From positions 1 to 64,000 of the forward strand of contig NZ_SMNQ01000011.1 in assembly GCF_004353505.1 (NCBI RefSeq): a stretch of 64,000 bases of DNA. Reading direction: 5' to 3'. The position numbers were made by a program, and so were the translations under genes. The notes under the pieces were generated by a model that was not told the origin of the DNA, did not search any database, and saw only the letters and a program-made list of their open reading frames with translations. The stretch is from Streptomyces sp. WAC05374 (GTDB taxonomy: Bacteria; Actinomycetota; Actinomycetes; Streptomycetales; Streptomycetaceae). This document shows, one piece after another, positions 25,355 to 33,990 of the stretch. Numbering within the stretch: the stretch's first letter is position 1; the number at the start of each line of letters is the position of its first letter.

Positions 25355-25993
25355 ATGAGGGGCGAACCCAGTTGCCCGAAGTGCGGAGGCCGGGTCAGGA
25401 CGCCCGGTCTCTTCTCCGACTCATGGCAGTGCGACGTGCACGGCGCCGTGCACCCGCTGCAACCCGTGATCCCGCCCAGCGTCGAAGCGCTCGGCGTCGT
25501 CACGCACCGGGCCGAGGTCCCCGTCTGGATGCCCTGGCCGCTGCCCGTGGGGTGGCTGTTCACCGGCGTCGCCTACGCGGGCGACGACCGCAGCGGCGGC
25601 CGCGCCACCGTCGTCGCCTGCTCCGGCCCCGCCCCCCTCGGAGGCGTGGGGGAGCTTCTGCTGGTGGCCGAGGAGCCGGGCGTCGGCCTGGGCGCGCGGT
25701 ACGCCGGGATCGACGGCCCCGACCCCGGGCCGCACATGTGCACCGGCACCCGCCCGCAGGCCAAGGTCCTCGCCGCCGGCCGGCCCACCCCCCTCTGGCA
25801 CGTCAACGACGCCCCGCAGGACCGGGCGGTCTTCGCGGGCGAGGCCCGGGGGCTGTGGCTCTGGGCCGTCGTCTGGCCCGAGAAGTCGGGGCTGCTGATG
25901 TACGACGAACTCGTCCTGACCGACCTGCGCGAGGCCGGCTCGGAGGTGGAACTCCTGCCCTGCGGCGCCCTGAGCCCCAGGCTGCTGGACTGA
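25355..25993 (+). CDS. DUF6758 family protein with zinc-ribbon-like N-terminus
   Basis: This 212-residue protein is conserved in Streptomyces. The N-terminus has C7-x2-C10 (SCPKCGG) and C26-x2-H29 (QCDVHG), a likely zinc-binding finger, followed by HPLQPVIPPSVEAL and WMPWPLPVGWLFTGVAYAGD. The rest is a mixed alpha/beta domain without a known fold. It has no signal peptide; the Trp-rich hydrophobic segments are probably core strands, not membrane helices. Start ATG 25355 is preferred over TTG 25346 because the GGGGAGGA site would be too close to the latter. Confidence 0.8.
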   Translation: MRGEPSCPKCGGRVRTPGLFSDSWQCDVHGAVHPLQPVIPPSVEALGVVTHRAEVPVWMPWPLPVGWLFTGVAYAGDDRSGGRATVVACSGPAPLGGVGELLLVAEEPGVGLGARYAGIDGPDPGPHMCTGTRPQAKVLAAGRPTPLWHVNDAPQDRAVFAGEARGLWLWAVVWPEKSGLLMYDELVLTDLREAGSEVELLPCGALSPRLLD

Positions 25994-26129
25994 CGGCCCC
26001 CGGGGCGGGCGATCCGGCGCCGCGGACGGGCGGCCGCGCCGGTGGCGCGCGCGGGCGGCGGGAGGGCGGTGCGCGGGCCGGTATCCTGGAGCCGTCCCCT
26101 GTCCGTCCCGAGCCCCGGAGTCACGCGTC

Positions 26130-26999
26130 GTGCGCATCGACCTGCACACCCACTCCACGGCTTCCGACGGTACGGACACCCCCGCCGAGCTCGTGCGCGG
26201 CGCCGCCGCGGCCGGGCTCGACGTCGTCGCGCTGACCGACCACGACACCACGCGCGGCCACGCCGAGGCGATCGCCGCGCTGCCCGAGGGCCTCACGCTC
26301 GTCACGGGCGCCGAGCTCTCCTGCCGCATCGACGGCACCGGCGTCCACATGCTCGCCTACCTCTTCGACCCCGACGAGCCCGAGCTCGCCCGGGAGCGGG
26401 AGCTGGTCCGCGACGACCGCGTCCCGCGCGCCCGCGCCATGGTCGGCAAGCTCCAGGAGCTGGGCGTGCCCGTGACCTGGGATCGGGTCGCCGCCATCGC
26501 CGGTGACGGGTCCGTCGGCCGGCCGCACATCGCCGAGGCGCTCGTCCAGCTCGGCGTGGTGCCCAGCGTCTCCGACGCCTTCACGCCCGAGTGGCTCGCC
26601 GACGGAGGCCGGGCGTACGTCGAGAAGCACGAGCTCGACCCCTTCACCGCGATCCGCCTCGTCAAGGCGGCCGGCGGCGTCACCGTCTTCGCCCACCCCG
26701 GCGCCGCCAAGCGCGGCCGCACCGTGCCCGAGCCGGTCATCGCCGACCTCGCCGCGTACGGCCTCGACGGCATCGAGATCGACCACATGGACCACGACGA
26801 GCCGACGCGCGCCAGGTTGCGCGGGCTCGCCGCCGACCTCGGCCTGCTGACCACCGGGTCCAGCGACTACCACGGCACCCGCAAGACCTGCCGTCTCGGC
26901 GACCACACCACCGACCCCGAGATCTACGGCGAGATCACCCGCCGTGCGACCGGCGCGTTCCCGGTCCCGGGCACCGGGGGCACCTCCTCCCAGGCGTAG
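26130..26999 (+). CDS. PHP-domain phosphoesterase
   Basis: This 289-residue PHP-family metal-dependent phosphoesterase has the expected four motifs: H6/H8 (DLHTHS), LTDHDT near residue 40, an internal H in FAHPGAAK, and SDYHG near the C-terminus, which together bind up to three metals. Related enzymes hydrolyse nucleoside 3',5'-bisphosphates or trim RNA 5' ends (RNase AM/TrpH type), and that is the most likely activity; the substrate is not proven. GTG 26130 gives the motif at the very N-terminus. A TATCCT box at 26089 may be its -10 element. MarC follows on the same strand. Confidence 0.88.
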   Translation: MRIDLHTHSTASDGTDTPAELVRGAAAAGLDVVALTDHDTTRGHAEAIAALPEGLTLVTGAELSCRIDGTGVHMLAYLFDPDEPELARERELVRDDRVPRARAMVGKLQELGVPVTWDRVAAIAGDGSVGRPHIAEALVQLGVVPSVSDAFTPEWLADGGRAYVEKHELDPFTAIRLVKAAGGVTVFAHPGAAKRGRTVPEPVIADLAAYGLDGIEIDHMDHDEPTRARLRGLAADLGLLTTGSSDYHGTRKTCRLGDHTTDPEIYGEITRRATGAFPVPGTGGTSSQA

Positions 27000-27076
27000 C
27001 TCCGGGGGGCACGCCGCCCGCACCCACCGCACCCCCGCACTTCTCCGTACGACCCTCTTCCCGCAAGGCCCTCACT

Positions 27077-27682
27077 GTGTTCGACGTCGCCGTCTTCGGC
27101 TCCCTCTTCCTCACCCTTTTTGTCATCATGGATCCCCCCGGGATCACCCCGATCTTCCTCGCGCTGACCTCCGGGCGCGCCACCAAGGTCCAGCGCCGGA
27201 TGGCCTGGCAGGCCGTCGCGGTCGCCTTCGGCGTGATCACCGTCTTCGGCATCCTGGGCCAGCAGATCCTGGCGTACCTGCACGTCTCCGTGCCCGCGCT
27301 GATGATCGCGGGCGGGCTGCTGCTGCTCCTGATCGCGCTCGACCTGCTGACCGGCAAGACCGACGAGCCCAAGCAGACCAAGGACGTCAACGTCGCGCTC
27401 GTCCCGCTGGGCATGCCGCTGCTGGCCGGACCCGGCGCCATCGTGTCGGTGATCCTCGCCGTGCAGCACGCGGAGGGGGTCAGCGGCCAGGTCTCCGTGT
27501 GGGCCGCGATCGTCGCCATGCACGTCGTGCTGTGGCTGACCATGCGCTACTCGCTGCTGATCATCCGGGTCATCAAGGACGGCGGTGTGGTCCTGGTGAC
27601 CCGGCTCGCCGGGATGATGCTGTCGGCGATCGCGGTGCAGCAGATCATCAACGGCGTCACCCAGGTCATCCAGGGCGCCTGA
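27077..27682 (+). CDS. MarC-family integral membrane protein
   Basis: This 201-residue protein has six predicted transmembrane helices and is of the MarC/UPF0056 family. It carries IMDPPGITPIFLALTSG near the N-terminus and LVPLGMPLLAGPGAIVSVIL in the middle, both family signatures. The function is unknown; the early link of MarC to multidrug resistance in E. coli has not held up. The GTG at 27077 is preceded by a weak ribosome site (GCAAGGCC). A long hairpin (27711-27767) terminates the transcript. Confidence 0.88.
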   Translation: MFDVAVFGSLFLTLFVIMDPPGITPIFLALTSGRATKVQRRMAWQAVAVAFGVITVFGILGQQILAYLHVSVPALMIAGGLLLLLIALDLLTGKTDEPKQTKDVNVALVPLGMPLLAGPGAIVSVILAVQHAEGVSGQVSVWAAIVAMHVVLWLTMRYSLLIIRVIKDGGVVLVTRLAGMMLSAIAVQQIINGVTQVIQGA

Positions 27683-27710
27683 GACACCACCGCGCCCCTC
27701 GGACACCACT

Positions 27711-27767
27711 GCGCCCCCGTGCGGATTCCGGGCCCTTCCTCGGGTGCCGGAGTCCGCGCGGGGGCGC
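27711..27767. terminator. Long bidirectional hairpin after marC
   Basis: Positions 27711-27730 pair with 27748-27767 over 20 bp, fully paired if two G-U wobbles are allowed in RNA, around a 17-nt loop. It separates marC from the convergent 50-codon gene. Confidence 0.7.
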
Positions 27768-27787
27768 GGTGCGAAGCGGCGTACGTG

Positions 27788-27940
27788 CTACGAGGCCGTG
27801 GTCCCGGCCGGGCGGATCCAGATGCGCTGGCCGATCGAGGCGGCCTGCTGCACGATCCCGTTGACGGAGGCGGCGTCCACGACGGTGCTGTCCACGGGCG
27901 TGCCGTCGACGTCGTCGAGTCGCAGGATTTCGAAGCGCAT
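27788..27940 (-). CDS. 50-residue conserved small protein
   Basis: This is a tiny protein starting MRFEILRLDDVDGTPVDST and ending IWIRPAGTTAS. It has no signal peptide or membrane segment; the predicted fold is two strands plus the helix VNGIVQQAASIGQR. GGGAGAA 5 nt before ATG 27940 is a good ribosome site. I recall nearly identical short hypotheticals in other Streptomyces genomes, which supports it as real. The function is unknown. It lies divergent from the NYN-domain gene. Confidence 0.65.
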   Translation of the reverse strand: MRFEILRLDDVDGTPVDSTVVDAASVNGIVQQAASIGQRIWIRPAGTTAS

Positions 27941-28120
27941 GGGCTTCTCCCTTCGTCCTGAGTTGATCCTCCAGATGGAGAACTGTGTGTTCCTGTGTAT
28001 GAGTGCCAACGTCGTGTAGGGGGCAAACATTCCCTACGCTAAAGAAATTTTTCGAGCGCCTAAGTAACGGCCGGTGGGGTGGTGGCGGCCGGGGGCGAGG
28101 CGTCGGACAATGAGCCCCGT

Positions 28121-29038
28121 ATGAACGACCATCCGGAGCTCCCCGCTCCCACCCTCACCGCACTCGGCGCCCGCCTGGAGCGCACCAATGAGCTCCTCCA
28201 GCGGACGCTGGCCGAGGTCGCCAAGACGCCCTCGACGCACGCCATCTTCGTCGACGCCGGTTACGTCCATGCTGCGGCCGGGTTGCTTGTCGCGGGCACC
28301 GAGGACCGGCGCTCCTTCGACCTGGACGCGGAAGGGCTCATCGACGCGTTCATCGACACGGCCCGCACGATCTTCGCGGACAGCCGCCTGCTGCGCGTCT
28401 ACTGGTACGACGGCGCCCGCCGCCGCATCCACACCCCCGAACAGCAGGCCATCGCCGAACTCCCCGACGTCAAGGTCCGGCTGGGCAACCTCAACGCCAA
28501 CAACCAGCAGAAGGGCGTCGACTCCCTCATCCGCAGCGACCTGGAGTCGCTCGCCCGCCACCGCGCCATCAGCGACGCGGCCCTGGTCGGCGGCGACGAG
28601 GACCTCGTCCCGGCGGTCGAGGCGGCGCAGGGGTACGGGGCGCGCGTCCACCTCTGGGGCATCGAGGCGGCGGACGGCCGCAACCAGGCCGAGCCCCTCC
28701 TGTGGGAGGCCGACAGCGCCCGCACCTTCGACCTCGACTTCTGCCGCCCCTACGTCACCCGGCGGCCGGTGACGACGTACGAGAGCGAGGGCGAGCCGCC
28801 GCCGTCACGGGACGAGGTGCGCTTCGTCGGCGCCCGGATCGCCGAGACATGGCTGGCGGAGCGCGGCCAGGCCGCGATGGCCGAGCTGCTGCCCGGCCAC
28901 CCCTACCTGCCCGGACCGGTCGACCAGGACCTGCTCATCGAGGCGGAACGGCTGCTGAGCCGGTCCCTGCGCGGACACGCGGTACTGCGGCGGTCGCTGC
29001 GGGACGGCTTCTGGCAGCACCTTCAGTCGCGGTTCTGA
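28121..29038 (+). CDS. NYN-domain (PIN-like) putative ribonuclease
   Basis: This 305-residue protein has an N-terminal coiled segment (about 1-45) and a NYN/PIN-like nuclease domain (about 50-215). Conserved acidic residues are visible: IFVDAGYVH, QKGVDSLIRSDL and DAALVGGDEDLVPAVEAA, consistent with a metal-dependent RNase related to LabA/Limkain. The C-terminal ~80 residues (ARIAETWLAERG, LLSRSLRGH) are helical and may be a winged-helix or OST-HTH-like module. The RNA target is unknown. It overlaps the convergent hydrolase gene by 16 bp at the 3' end. Confidence 0.85.
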   Translation: MNDHPELPAPTLTALGARLERTNELLQRTLAEVAKTPSTHAIFVDAGYVHAAAGLLVAGTEDRRSFDLDAEGLIDAFIDTARTIFADSRLLRVYWYDGARRRIHTPEQQAIAELPDVKVRLGNLNANNQQKGVDSLIRSDLESLARHRAISDAALVGGDEDLVPAVEAAQGYGARVHLWGIEAADGRNQAEPLLWEADSARTFDLDFCRPYVTRRPVTTYESEGEPPPSRDEVRFVGARIAETWLAERGQAAMAELLPGHPYLPGPVDQDLLIEAERLLSRSLRGHAVLRRSLRDGFWQHLQSRF

Positions 29039-29904
29039 CCACCGGTACGGCCGTCCCAGAACCGTGCCACCGCCGCGGCGGTCTCCAGCGGACGGTCCGT
29101 GTTGGGCGAGTGCTCGGCGCCCTCCACCCGCGTCCGGTGCGCGCCCAGCCTGTCCGCCATCGCGTCCAGGAGCGGCACCGGCCAGGTGTCGTCCCGGACG
29201 CCCGAGATCACATGCACGGGCAGCGGCGGACGCAGCGCGGCCAGCTCGTCGACCCGGTCCGGCTCGACGGTCAGCCGGCGGCCGGTCGCCAGGAGCTGCG
29301 CCGAACTGTGCCGCAGCCAGCGGCGGCGGAGGTCCTCACGGTTGCTGCCGCCCTCGTCGGCGTCCTCCGGCGGGTCCAGGGCGCGCATGGCCTGCCACAC
29401 CTGACCCATCGTCATCACCGCGAGCGCGTCGCTCAGCAGCTTGATCTTCTCCTGCTGGGCGGGCGCGACCTGGGCGGGACCGGACGACATCAGCGTGAGC
29501 GTGGCGAAGGGCGCCGCGTCGAGCAGGACGGCCGCCCGGGCGATCTGCCCGCCGAGCGAATGGCCGAGCAGGTGCACGTGGCCGCTGTCGAGCGCCGCCG
29601 CCTGCGCCAGCACGTCGCGCGCCAACTCGTCCTGCTCGTACGCCAGTTGGTCGTCCGGTCCGGCGGTCTCGTACTGCCCGCGACCGTCGACGGCGACGGC
29701 GCGGTAGCCGGCGTCGGCGAGCGGTTCGAGCATGGCGATGAAGTCCTCCTTGGAGCCGGTGTAGCCGGGCAGGAGGAGCGCCGTCCCCTTCGGCTCCGTA
29801 CCGTCGGCGGGCGCCGCGTCCAGCACGGCGAAGTCACCGCGGGACGTGGCCAGCGTGCGGGCACGGGCACAGGGGGGCGGGGTGAACGTGGGCGGGCGAC
29901 TCAT
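29023..29904 (-). CDS. Alpha/beta hydrolase
   Basis: This 293-residue serine hydrolase fold has nucleophile S116 in GHSLGGQ, an oxyanion-hole segment LLLPGYTGSKEDF, a candidate catalytic Asp in ISGVRDDTWPV and His in GAEHSPNTDRP. It has no signal peptide, so it acts in the cytoplasm. The substrate is unknown; the fold could be an esterase, lipase or thioesterase. Its 3' end overlaps the NYN gene by 16 bp. ATG 29904 starts it; the helicase terminator lies just upstream of its promoter. Confidence 0.85.
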   Translation of the reverse strand: MSRPPTFTPPPCARARTLATSRGDFAVLDAAPADGTEPKGTALLLPGYTGSKEDFIAMLEPLADAGYRAVAVDGRGQYETAGPDDQLAYEQDELARDVLAQAAALDSGHVHLLGHSLGGQIARAAVLLDAAPFATLTLMSSGPAQVAPAQQEKIKLLSDALAVMTMGQVWQAMRALDPPEDADEGGSNREDLRRRWLRHSSAQLLATGRRLTVEPDRVDELAALRPPLPVHVISGVRDDTWPVPLLDAMADRLGAHRTRVEGAEHSPNTDRPLETAAAVARFWDGRTGGQNRD

Positions 29905-29945
29905 GACACGAGGCTATCGGGACCGGGCCGCCGGGCGCGGGTACG

Positions 29946-29982
29946 GCGAGGCCCCGCCCCCTCGAAGGGGACGGGGCCTCGC
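29946..29982 (-). terminator. Hairpin terminator after the DEAD-box helicase gene
   Basis: GCGAGGCCCCG-CCCC (29946-29960) pairs with GGGG-A-CGGGGCCTCGC (29967-29982) with a single bulge, 27 bp past the helicase stop. Confidence 0.75.
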
Positions 29983-30008
29983 TCGTGTGCCGGGTGTGAC
30001 GGTCCCGA

Positions 30009-30560
30009 TCAGCCCTCGGCCTGAGCGGCCGCGACCTTGCGGGTCCGGCGGCGCGGCTTGGCCTCGGCGTCGGTGACCGGGGCCTCGGCGGCCGGCTCGG
30101 CGGCCGTGGCCTTGCGGGTGCGGCGGCGCGGCTTGGCGTCGGCCTCGGTCTCGGCGACCGCGGCGGGCGCCTCGGTGACCGGCTCGGCGGTCGCGGCGTT
30201 GCGGGTGCGGCGTCGGGGCTTGGCCTCGGCGTCGGCGACGGGGATCGCGGCGGCTTCCACGGTGGCTTCGGTGGCGGCCGTGGCCTTGCGGGTGCGGCGG
30301 CGCGGCCTGGCGTCGGCCTCGGTCTCGGCGACCGGGGCTTCGGTGGCCGGCTCGGCGGCCGTGGCCTTGCGGGTGCGGCGGCGGGGCTTGGCCTCCGGCT
30401 CCGGCTCGGCGGCCGGGGCGGCCTCCGGCTCGGCGACCGGCGCGTCGGTGGTCGGCTGGGCGGCCGTGGCCTTGCGGGTGCGGCGGCGGGGCTTGGCCTC
30501 CGGCTCCGGCTCGGCGGCCGGGGCGGCCTCCGGCTCGGCGACCGGCGTCACCGGGACGGT
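30009..30560 (-). repeat. Tandem repeats encoding the basic helicase tail
   Basis: Six degenerate copies encode PRRRTRK-A plus an acidic Ala/Glu spacer. Two neighbouring units are identical over 89 bp (30354-30442 and 30459-30547, period 105 bp = 35 codons), a sign of recent unequal duplication. The frame is kept. Confidence 0.85.
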
Positions 30561-32219
30561 GGCCACGGCCTCCGCCGCCGGGGCGCCCGCACGGGTGCGG
30601 GTACGGCGCCGGCGCGGCGTACGGGGCGCGGGGGCCTCGTCGACCGCCGGGGCGCCCGCCTCGGCGGTCGCCGCCGGGGCCTCGGCCGCCACGGGCGCGT
30701 CGGCCGTCACGGGGGCGCCGTTCCGGGTGCGACGGCGCTGGCGCGGCGTACGGGTGCGCGCCGGGCGCTCCTCCGTACGCTCCGTGCGCTCCGTGCGCCG
30801 GCCGCGCGAGCCGCCGCGGCCGCCCGGCTCGCCGAGGTCCTCGAGCTCCTCCGCGTCGAGACCGGCACGGGTCCGCTCGGCACGCGGCAGGACGCCCTTC
30901 GTGCCCTCCGGGATGTCCAGGTCCGTGTACAGGTGCGCGGACGTCGAGTAGGTCTCGACCGGGTCGTTGAAGTCCAGGCCCAGCGCCTTGTTGATGAGCT
31001 GCCAGCGCGGGATGTCGTCCCAGTCCACCAGCGTGACGGCGATGCCCTTCCGGCCCGCGCGGCCGGTACGGCCCACGCGGTGGAGAAAGGTCTTCTCGTC
31101 CTCGGGCGACTGGTAATTGATCACGTGCGTGACGCCGTCCACGTCGATGCCGCGCGCCGCGACGTCGGTGCAGACGAGGACGTCCACCTTGCCGTTGCGG
31201 AAGGCGCGCAGCGCCTGCTCGCGGGCGCCCTGGCCGAGGTCGCCGTGGACCGCGCCGGAGGCGAAGCCGCGCCGCTCGAGCTGCTCGGCGATGTCCGCCG
31301 CCGTCCGCTTCGTACGGCAGAAGATCATCGCGAGCCCGCGGCCGTTGGCCTGGAGGATGCGCGAGACCATCTCGGGCTTGTCCATGGAGTGCGCGCGGTA
31401 CACGTACTGCGCGATGTTCGCCACGGTCGCGCCCTCGTCGTCCGGCGCGGTGGCGCGGATGTGCGTGGGCTGCGACATGTAGCGGCGGGCCAGGCCGATG
31501 ACCGCACCCGGCATGGTCGCCGAGAACAGCATGGTCTGGCGCTTCGCCGGAAGCATGTTGATGATCTTCTCGACGTCGGGCAGGAAGCCCAGGTCGAGCA
31601 TCTCGTCGGCCTCGTCGAGGACGAGGGCCTTGACCTTGGACAGGTCCAGCTTGCGCTGCCCGGCCAGGTCGAGGAGGCGGCCCGGGGTGCCGACGATCAC
31701 GTCGACGCCCTTCTTGAGGGCCTCGACCTGCGGCTCGTAGGCGCGGCCGCCGTAGATCGCGAGGACGCGGACGTTACGGACCTTGCCGGCGGTGAGCAGG
31801 TCGTTGGTGACCTGGGTGCACAGCTCTCGGGTGGGGACGACGACGAGCGCCTGCGGGGCGTCGGTGAGCTGATCGGGCCTGGCCCGGCCCGCCTCGACGT
31901 CGGCGGGGACGGTGACGCGCTCCAGCAGCGGAAGACCGAAACCGAGGGTCTTGCCGGTGCCGGTCTTGGCCTGGCCGATGACGTCGGTGCCGGAGAGCGC
32001 GACCGGAAGGGTCATCTCCTGGATGGGAAAGGGGGACGTGATGCCGACGGCTTCGAGGGCCTCGGCCGTCTCGGGAAGGATCCCGAGCTCTCGGAAAGTC
32101 GTAGTCAGGGTGCTGCCTCTTCTGTGAGACGCGGCATGAGGCGAACGCTGGGGGTCGTACCGTGCCGGTTGCGGCCGGCCGCTGGTCGTCAAGACCGCTG
32201 CCGGGTGGCGCGGGACCAC
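30009..32219 (-). CDS. DEAD-box RNA helicase with repetitive basic tail (RhlE-like)
   Basis: This encodes up to 736 residues. The helicase core (about 41-440) has FRELG plus the Q motif (PFPIQEMTLP), Walker A AKTGTGKT (84-91), PTRELC, GTPGRLLDL, DEAD box LVLDEADEMLDLGF, SAT (FSATMP), RTKRTA, CTDVAARGIDVDGV and HRVGRTGRAG. It should remodel RNA, probably in cold adaptation, ribosome assembly or decay. Residues from ~480 to the end are Ala/Glu/Arg-rich with six R-R-R-T-R-K/N blocks. The start is uncertain: GTG 32219 is the upstream limit, and homology really begins at LTTTFRELG (32108), where only a CTG is available. It corresponds by order to Rv3211. Confidence 0.9.
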   Translation of the reverse strand: MVPRHPAAVLTTSGRPQPARYDPQRSPHAASHRRGSTLTTTFRELGILPETAEALEAVGITSPFPIQEMTLPVALSGTDVIGQAKTGTGKTLGFGLPLLERVTVPADVEAGRARPDQLTDAPQALVVVPTRELCTQVTNDLLTAGKVRNVRVLAIYGGRAYEPQVEALKKGVDVIVGTPGRLLDLAGQRKLDLSKVKALVLDEADEMLDLGFLPDVEKIINMLPAKRQTMLFSATMPGAVIGLARRYMSQPTHIRATAPDDEGATVANIAQYVYRAHSMDKPEMVSRILQANGRGLAMIFCRTKRTAADIAEQLERRGFASGAVHGDLGQGAREQALRAFRNGKVDVLVCTDVAARGIDVDGVTHVINYQSPEDEKTFLHRVGRTGRAGRKGIAVTLVDWDDIPRWQLINKALGLDFNDPVETYSTSAHLYTDLDIPEGTKGVLPRAERTRAGLDAEELEDLGEPGGRGGSRGRRTERTERTEERPARTRTPRQRRRTRNGAPVTADAPVAAEAPAATAEAGAPAVDEAPAPRTPRRRRTRTRAGAPAAEAVATVPVTPVAEPEAAPAAEPEPEAKPRRRTRKATAAQPTTDAPVAEPEAAPAAEPEPEAKPRRRTRKATAAEPATEAPVAETEADARPRRRTRKATAATEATVEAAAIPVADAEAKPRRRTRNAATAEPVTEAPAAVAETEADAKPRRRTRKATAAEPAAEAPVTDAEAKPRRRTRKVAAAQAEG

Positions 32220-32444
32220 TGCCGTCGCTCGAGCGTCATACCGCTGAGGGGCCCCTCATGTGCGGCCATGCGCACGGAGGGCTGTCGGGTCGGAGCCGAT
32301 CGGGCCACCGACCGGGCATCCTCATTCATGAGATGGCCCGCCGCGTACATACGAACATGACTGAGTACCCAGCAGGCGCATTACCACTGTACCCCGGATC
32401 CGCGCAGGTGTGTTGGGCCAATTCATAAGGAGGGGGAGGTCACA

Positions 32445-33242
32445 GTGGATGACCAGGGCCTTCGGACGCACGGCGGGCGGGCTATTGTGCGCTTCATGGA
32501 GACGCCTGACAACGCCGCCGCTTCCGCCGCCGCCGCCGAAGAACCGACCGGGATCGCCGCCCTCGACTGGGCCGGCGCCTCCGCCGAGCCGCAGTACCGC
32601 GCCGCCGTCGTGGACCTGCTCGGCGCGCTCGCGTACGGCGAGCTGGCGGCCTTCGAGCGGCTGGCCGAGGACGCGAAGCTGGCGCCGACGCTCGCCGACA
32701 AGGCGGAGCTGGCGAAGATGGCGTCGGCCGAGTTCCACCACTTCGAGCGGCTGCGGGACCGGCTGACGGCCATCGACGCGGAGCCGACGGCCGCGATGGA
32801 GCCGTTCGCGAAGGCGCTGGACGACTTCCACCGCCAGACCGCGCCGTCCGACTGGCTGGAGGGCCTGGTCAAGGCGTACGTCGGCGACTCGATCGCCAGC
32901 GACTTCTACCGCGAGGTCGCCGTCCGGCTGGACTCCGACACCCGCGCGCTGGTGCTGGCGGTGCTGGACGACACCGGTCACGGCAACTTCGCCGTCGAGA
33001 AGGTGCGCGCCGCCATCGAGGCCGACCCCCGGGTCGGCGGGCGTCTGGCGCTGTGGGCGCGCCGCCTGATGGGTGAGGCCCTGTCCCAGGCCCAGCGGGT
33101 GGTGGCCGAGCGCGACGCGCTGTCCACGATGCTCGTCGGCGGCGTGGCGGACGGGTTCGACCTGGCGGCGGTGGGCGAGATGTTCTCCCGGATCACCAAG
33201 GCCCACACCAAGCGCATGGCCGCCCTGGGGCTGGCCGCCTGA
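32445..33242 (+). CDS. Ferritin-like (MiaE-type) protein
   Basis: This 265-residue helical-bundle protein is of the ferritin-like superfamily. Candidate di-iron ligands lie in LAYGELAAFERLAED, ASAEFHHFERL and the later DDTGHGNFAVEKV, a pattern reminiscent of tRNA hydroxylase MiaE-like proteins widespread in actinobacteria; no substrate is known. GTG 32445 is chosen because AAGGAGGGGGAGG lies at ideal distance; ATG 32496 is an in-frame alternative that would drop 17 residues and lacks a ribosome site. It is divergent from the helicase gene, as Rv3210c is beside Rv3211. Confidence 0.8.
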   Translation: MDDQGLRTHGGRAIVRFMETPDNAAASAAAAEEPTGIAALDWAGASAEPQYRAAVVDLLGALAYGELAAFERLAEDAKLAPTLADKAELAKMASAEFHHFERLRDRLTAIDAEPTAAMEPFAKALDDFHRQTAPSDWLEGLVKAYVGDSIASDFYREVAVRLDSDTRALVLAVLDDTGHGNFAVEKVRAAIEADPRVGGRLALWARRLMGEALSQAQRVVAERDALSTMLVGGVADGFDLAAVGEMFSRITKAHTKRMAALGLAA

Positions 33243-33260
33243 CGGACCCGGCGTTCCCGG

Positions 33261-33533
33261 TCAGGTCTGGGTCGCCGCCGAGCGGCGCAGGCGGCGGGCC
33301 GGGCGCAGCAGGAGCGAGAGCACGACCGCCGTCACCGCGACCGCGCCCAGCAGGGTGCCCAGCGCATGGCCGGGGCCGAGAGCCGCATGGGTGATCAGGG
33401 CGCCGAACAGGGCGCCCAGCACGCCCGCGCCGAGCACCACGCGGCGTGACGGGAGCCGGTCGGCCAGCCGCTGGGCGGCGGCCCAGGACAGCGCGAGTCC
33501 GAGGACGACGGAGCCGAAAGCTTCCCAGATCAC
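33261..33533 (-). CDS. Small membrane protein, three predicted helices
   Basis: This 90-residue protein has hydrophobic segments at about 5-22, 34-53 and 58-75 and an Arg-rich C-terminus (RPARRLRRS) that should face the cytoplasm. No family is recognised. A GAGGTGATC site precedes the GTG at 33533. It sits between the ferritin-like gene (convergent, 18 bp) and the DUF3107 gene, the same place where mycobacteria have the small membrane protein Rv3209. Confidence 0.7.
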   Translation of the reverse strand: MIWEAFGSVVLGLALSWAAAQRLADRLPSRRVVLGAGVLGALFGALITHAALGPGHALGTLLGAVAVTAVVLSLLLRPARRLRRSAATQT

Positions 33534-33626
33534 TGGATCACCTCGCGGACGGCGGGGCGGGCAAAACGGTCACAGCCCGTACTACCCGATGCGTCTGAAA
33601 CGCAATCCTGCTCCTGGGACACGGGA

Positions 33627-33656
33627 AAGGCCCGGCGGGTCGCCCCGCCGGGCCTT
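33627..33656 (-). terminator. Intrinsic terminator after the DUF3107 gene
   Basis: A perfect 13-bp stem AAGGCCCGGCGGG / CCCGCCGGGCCTT (33627-33639 / 33644-33656) with a 4-nt loop lies 21 bp past the stop of the DUF3107 gene. Confidence 0.85.
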
Positions 33657-33677
33657 CGCGTCGTACCGCCGCAGCGC

Positions 33678-33905
33678 TCAGAGCGCCCCGAAGCCCACCC
33701 GGCGCGTCGCCGGCTCGCCGATCTCCACGTAGGCGATCCGGTCGGACGGCACCAGGACCTTGCGGCCCTTGTCGTCCGTCAGGCTGAGCAGCGGCGTCTT
33801 GCCGGCCAGGGCGTCGGCCACCGCGCGCTCCACCTCCTCGGCGGACTGCCCGCTCTCCAGAGCGATCTCCCGGGGCGCGTGCTGCACGCCGATCTTGACC
33901 TCCAC
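33678..33905 (-). CDS. DUF3107 protein (TB9.4-like)
   Basis: This 75-residue protein begins MEVKIGVQHAPREIALESGQ and has a VEIGEPATRRVGFG C-terminus. It is a compact alpha/beta domain found across actinobacteria (Rv3208A/TB9.4 in M. tuberculosis); its function is unknown. The start GTG 33905 has a good GGAGGGA site. It lies downstream of the TetR gene on the same strand with its own terminator, and the TetR-DUF3107 pairing is conserved. Confidence 0.88.
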   Translation of the reverse strand: MEVKIGVQHAPREIALESGQSAEEVERAVADALAGKTPLLSLTDDKGRKVLVPSDRIAYVEIGEPATRRVGFGAL

Positions 33906-33990
33906 GGCTATGTCCCTCCGAACGGTCAGCGATGCGCGGTCAGCCGCGCCGTACGCTGCACACATTAGCCCGGAGAGACGACACCGATCA

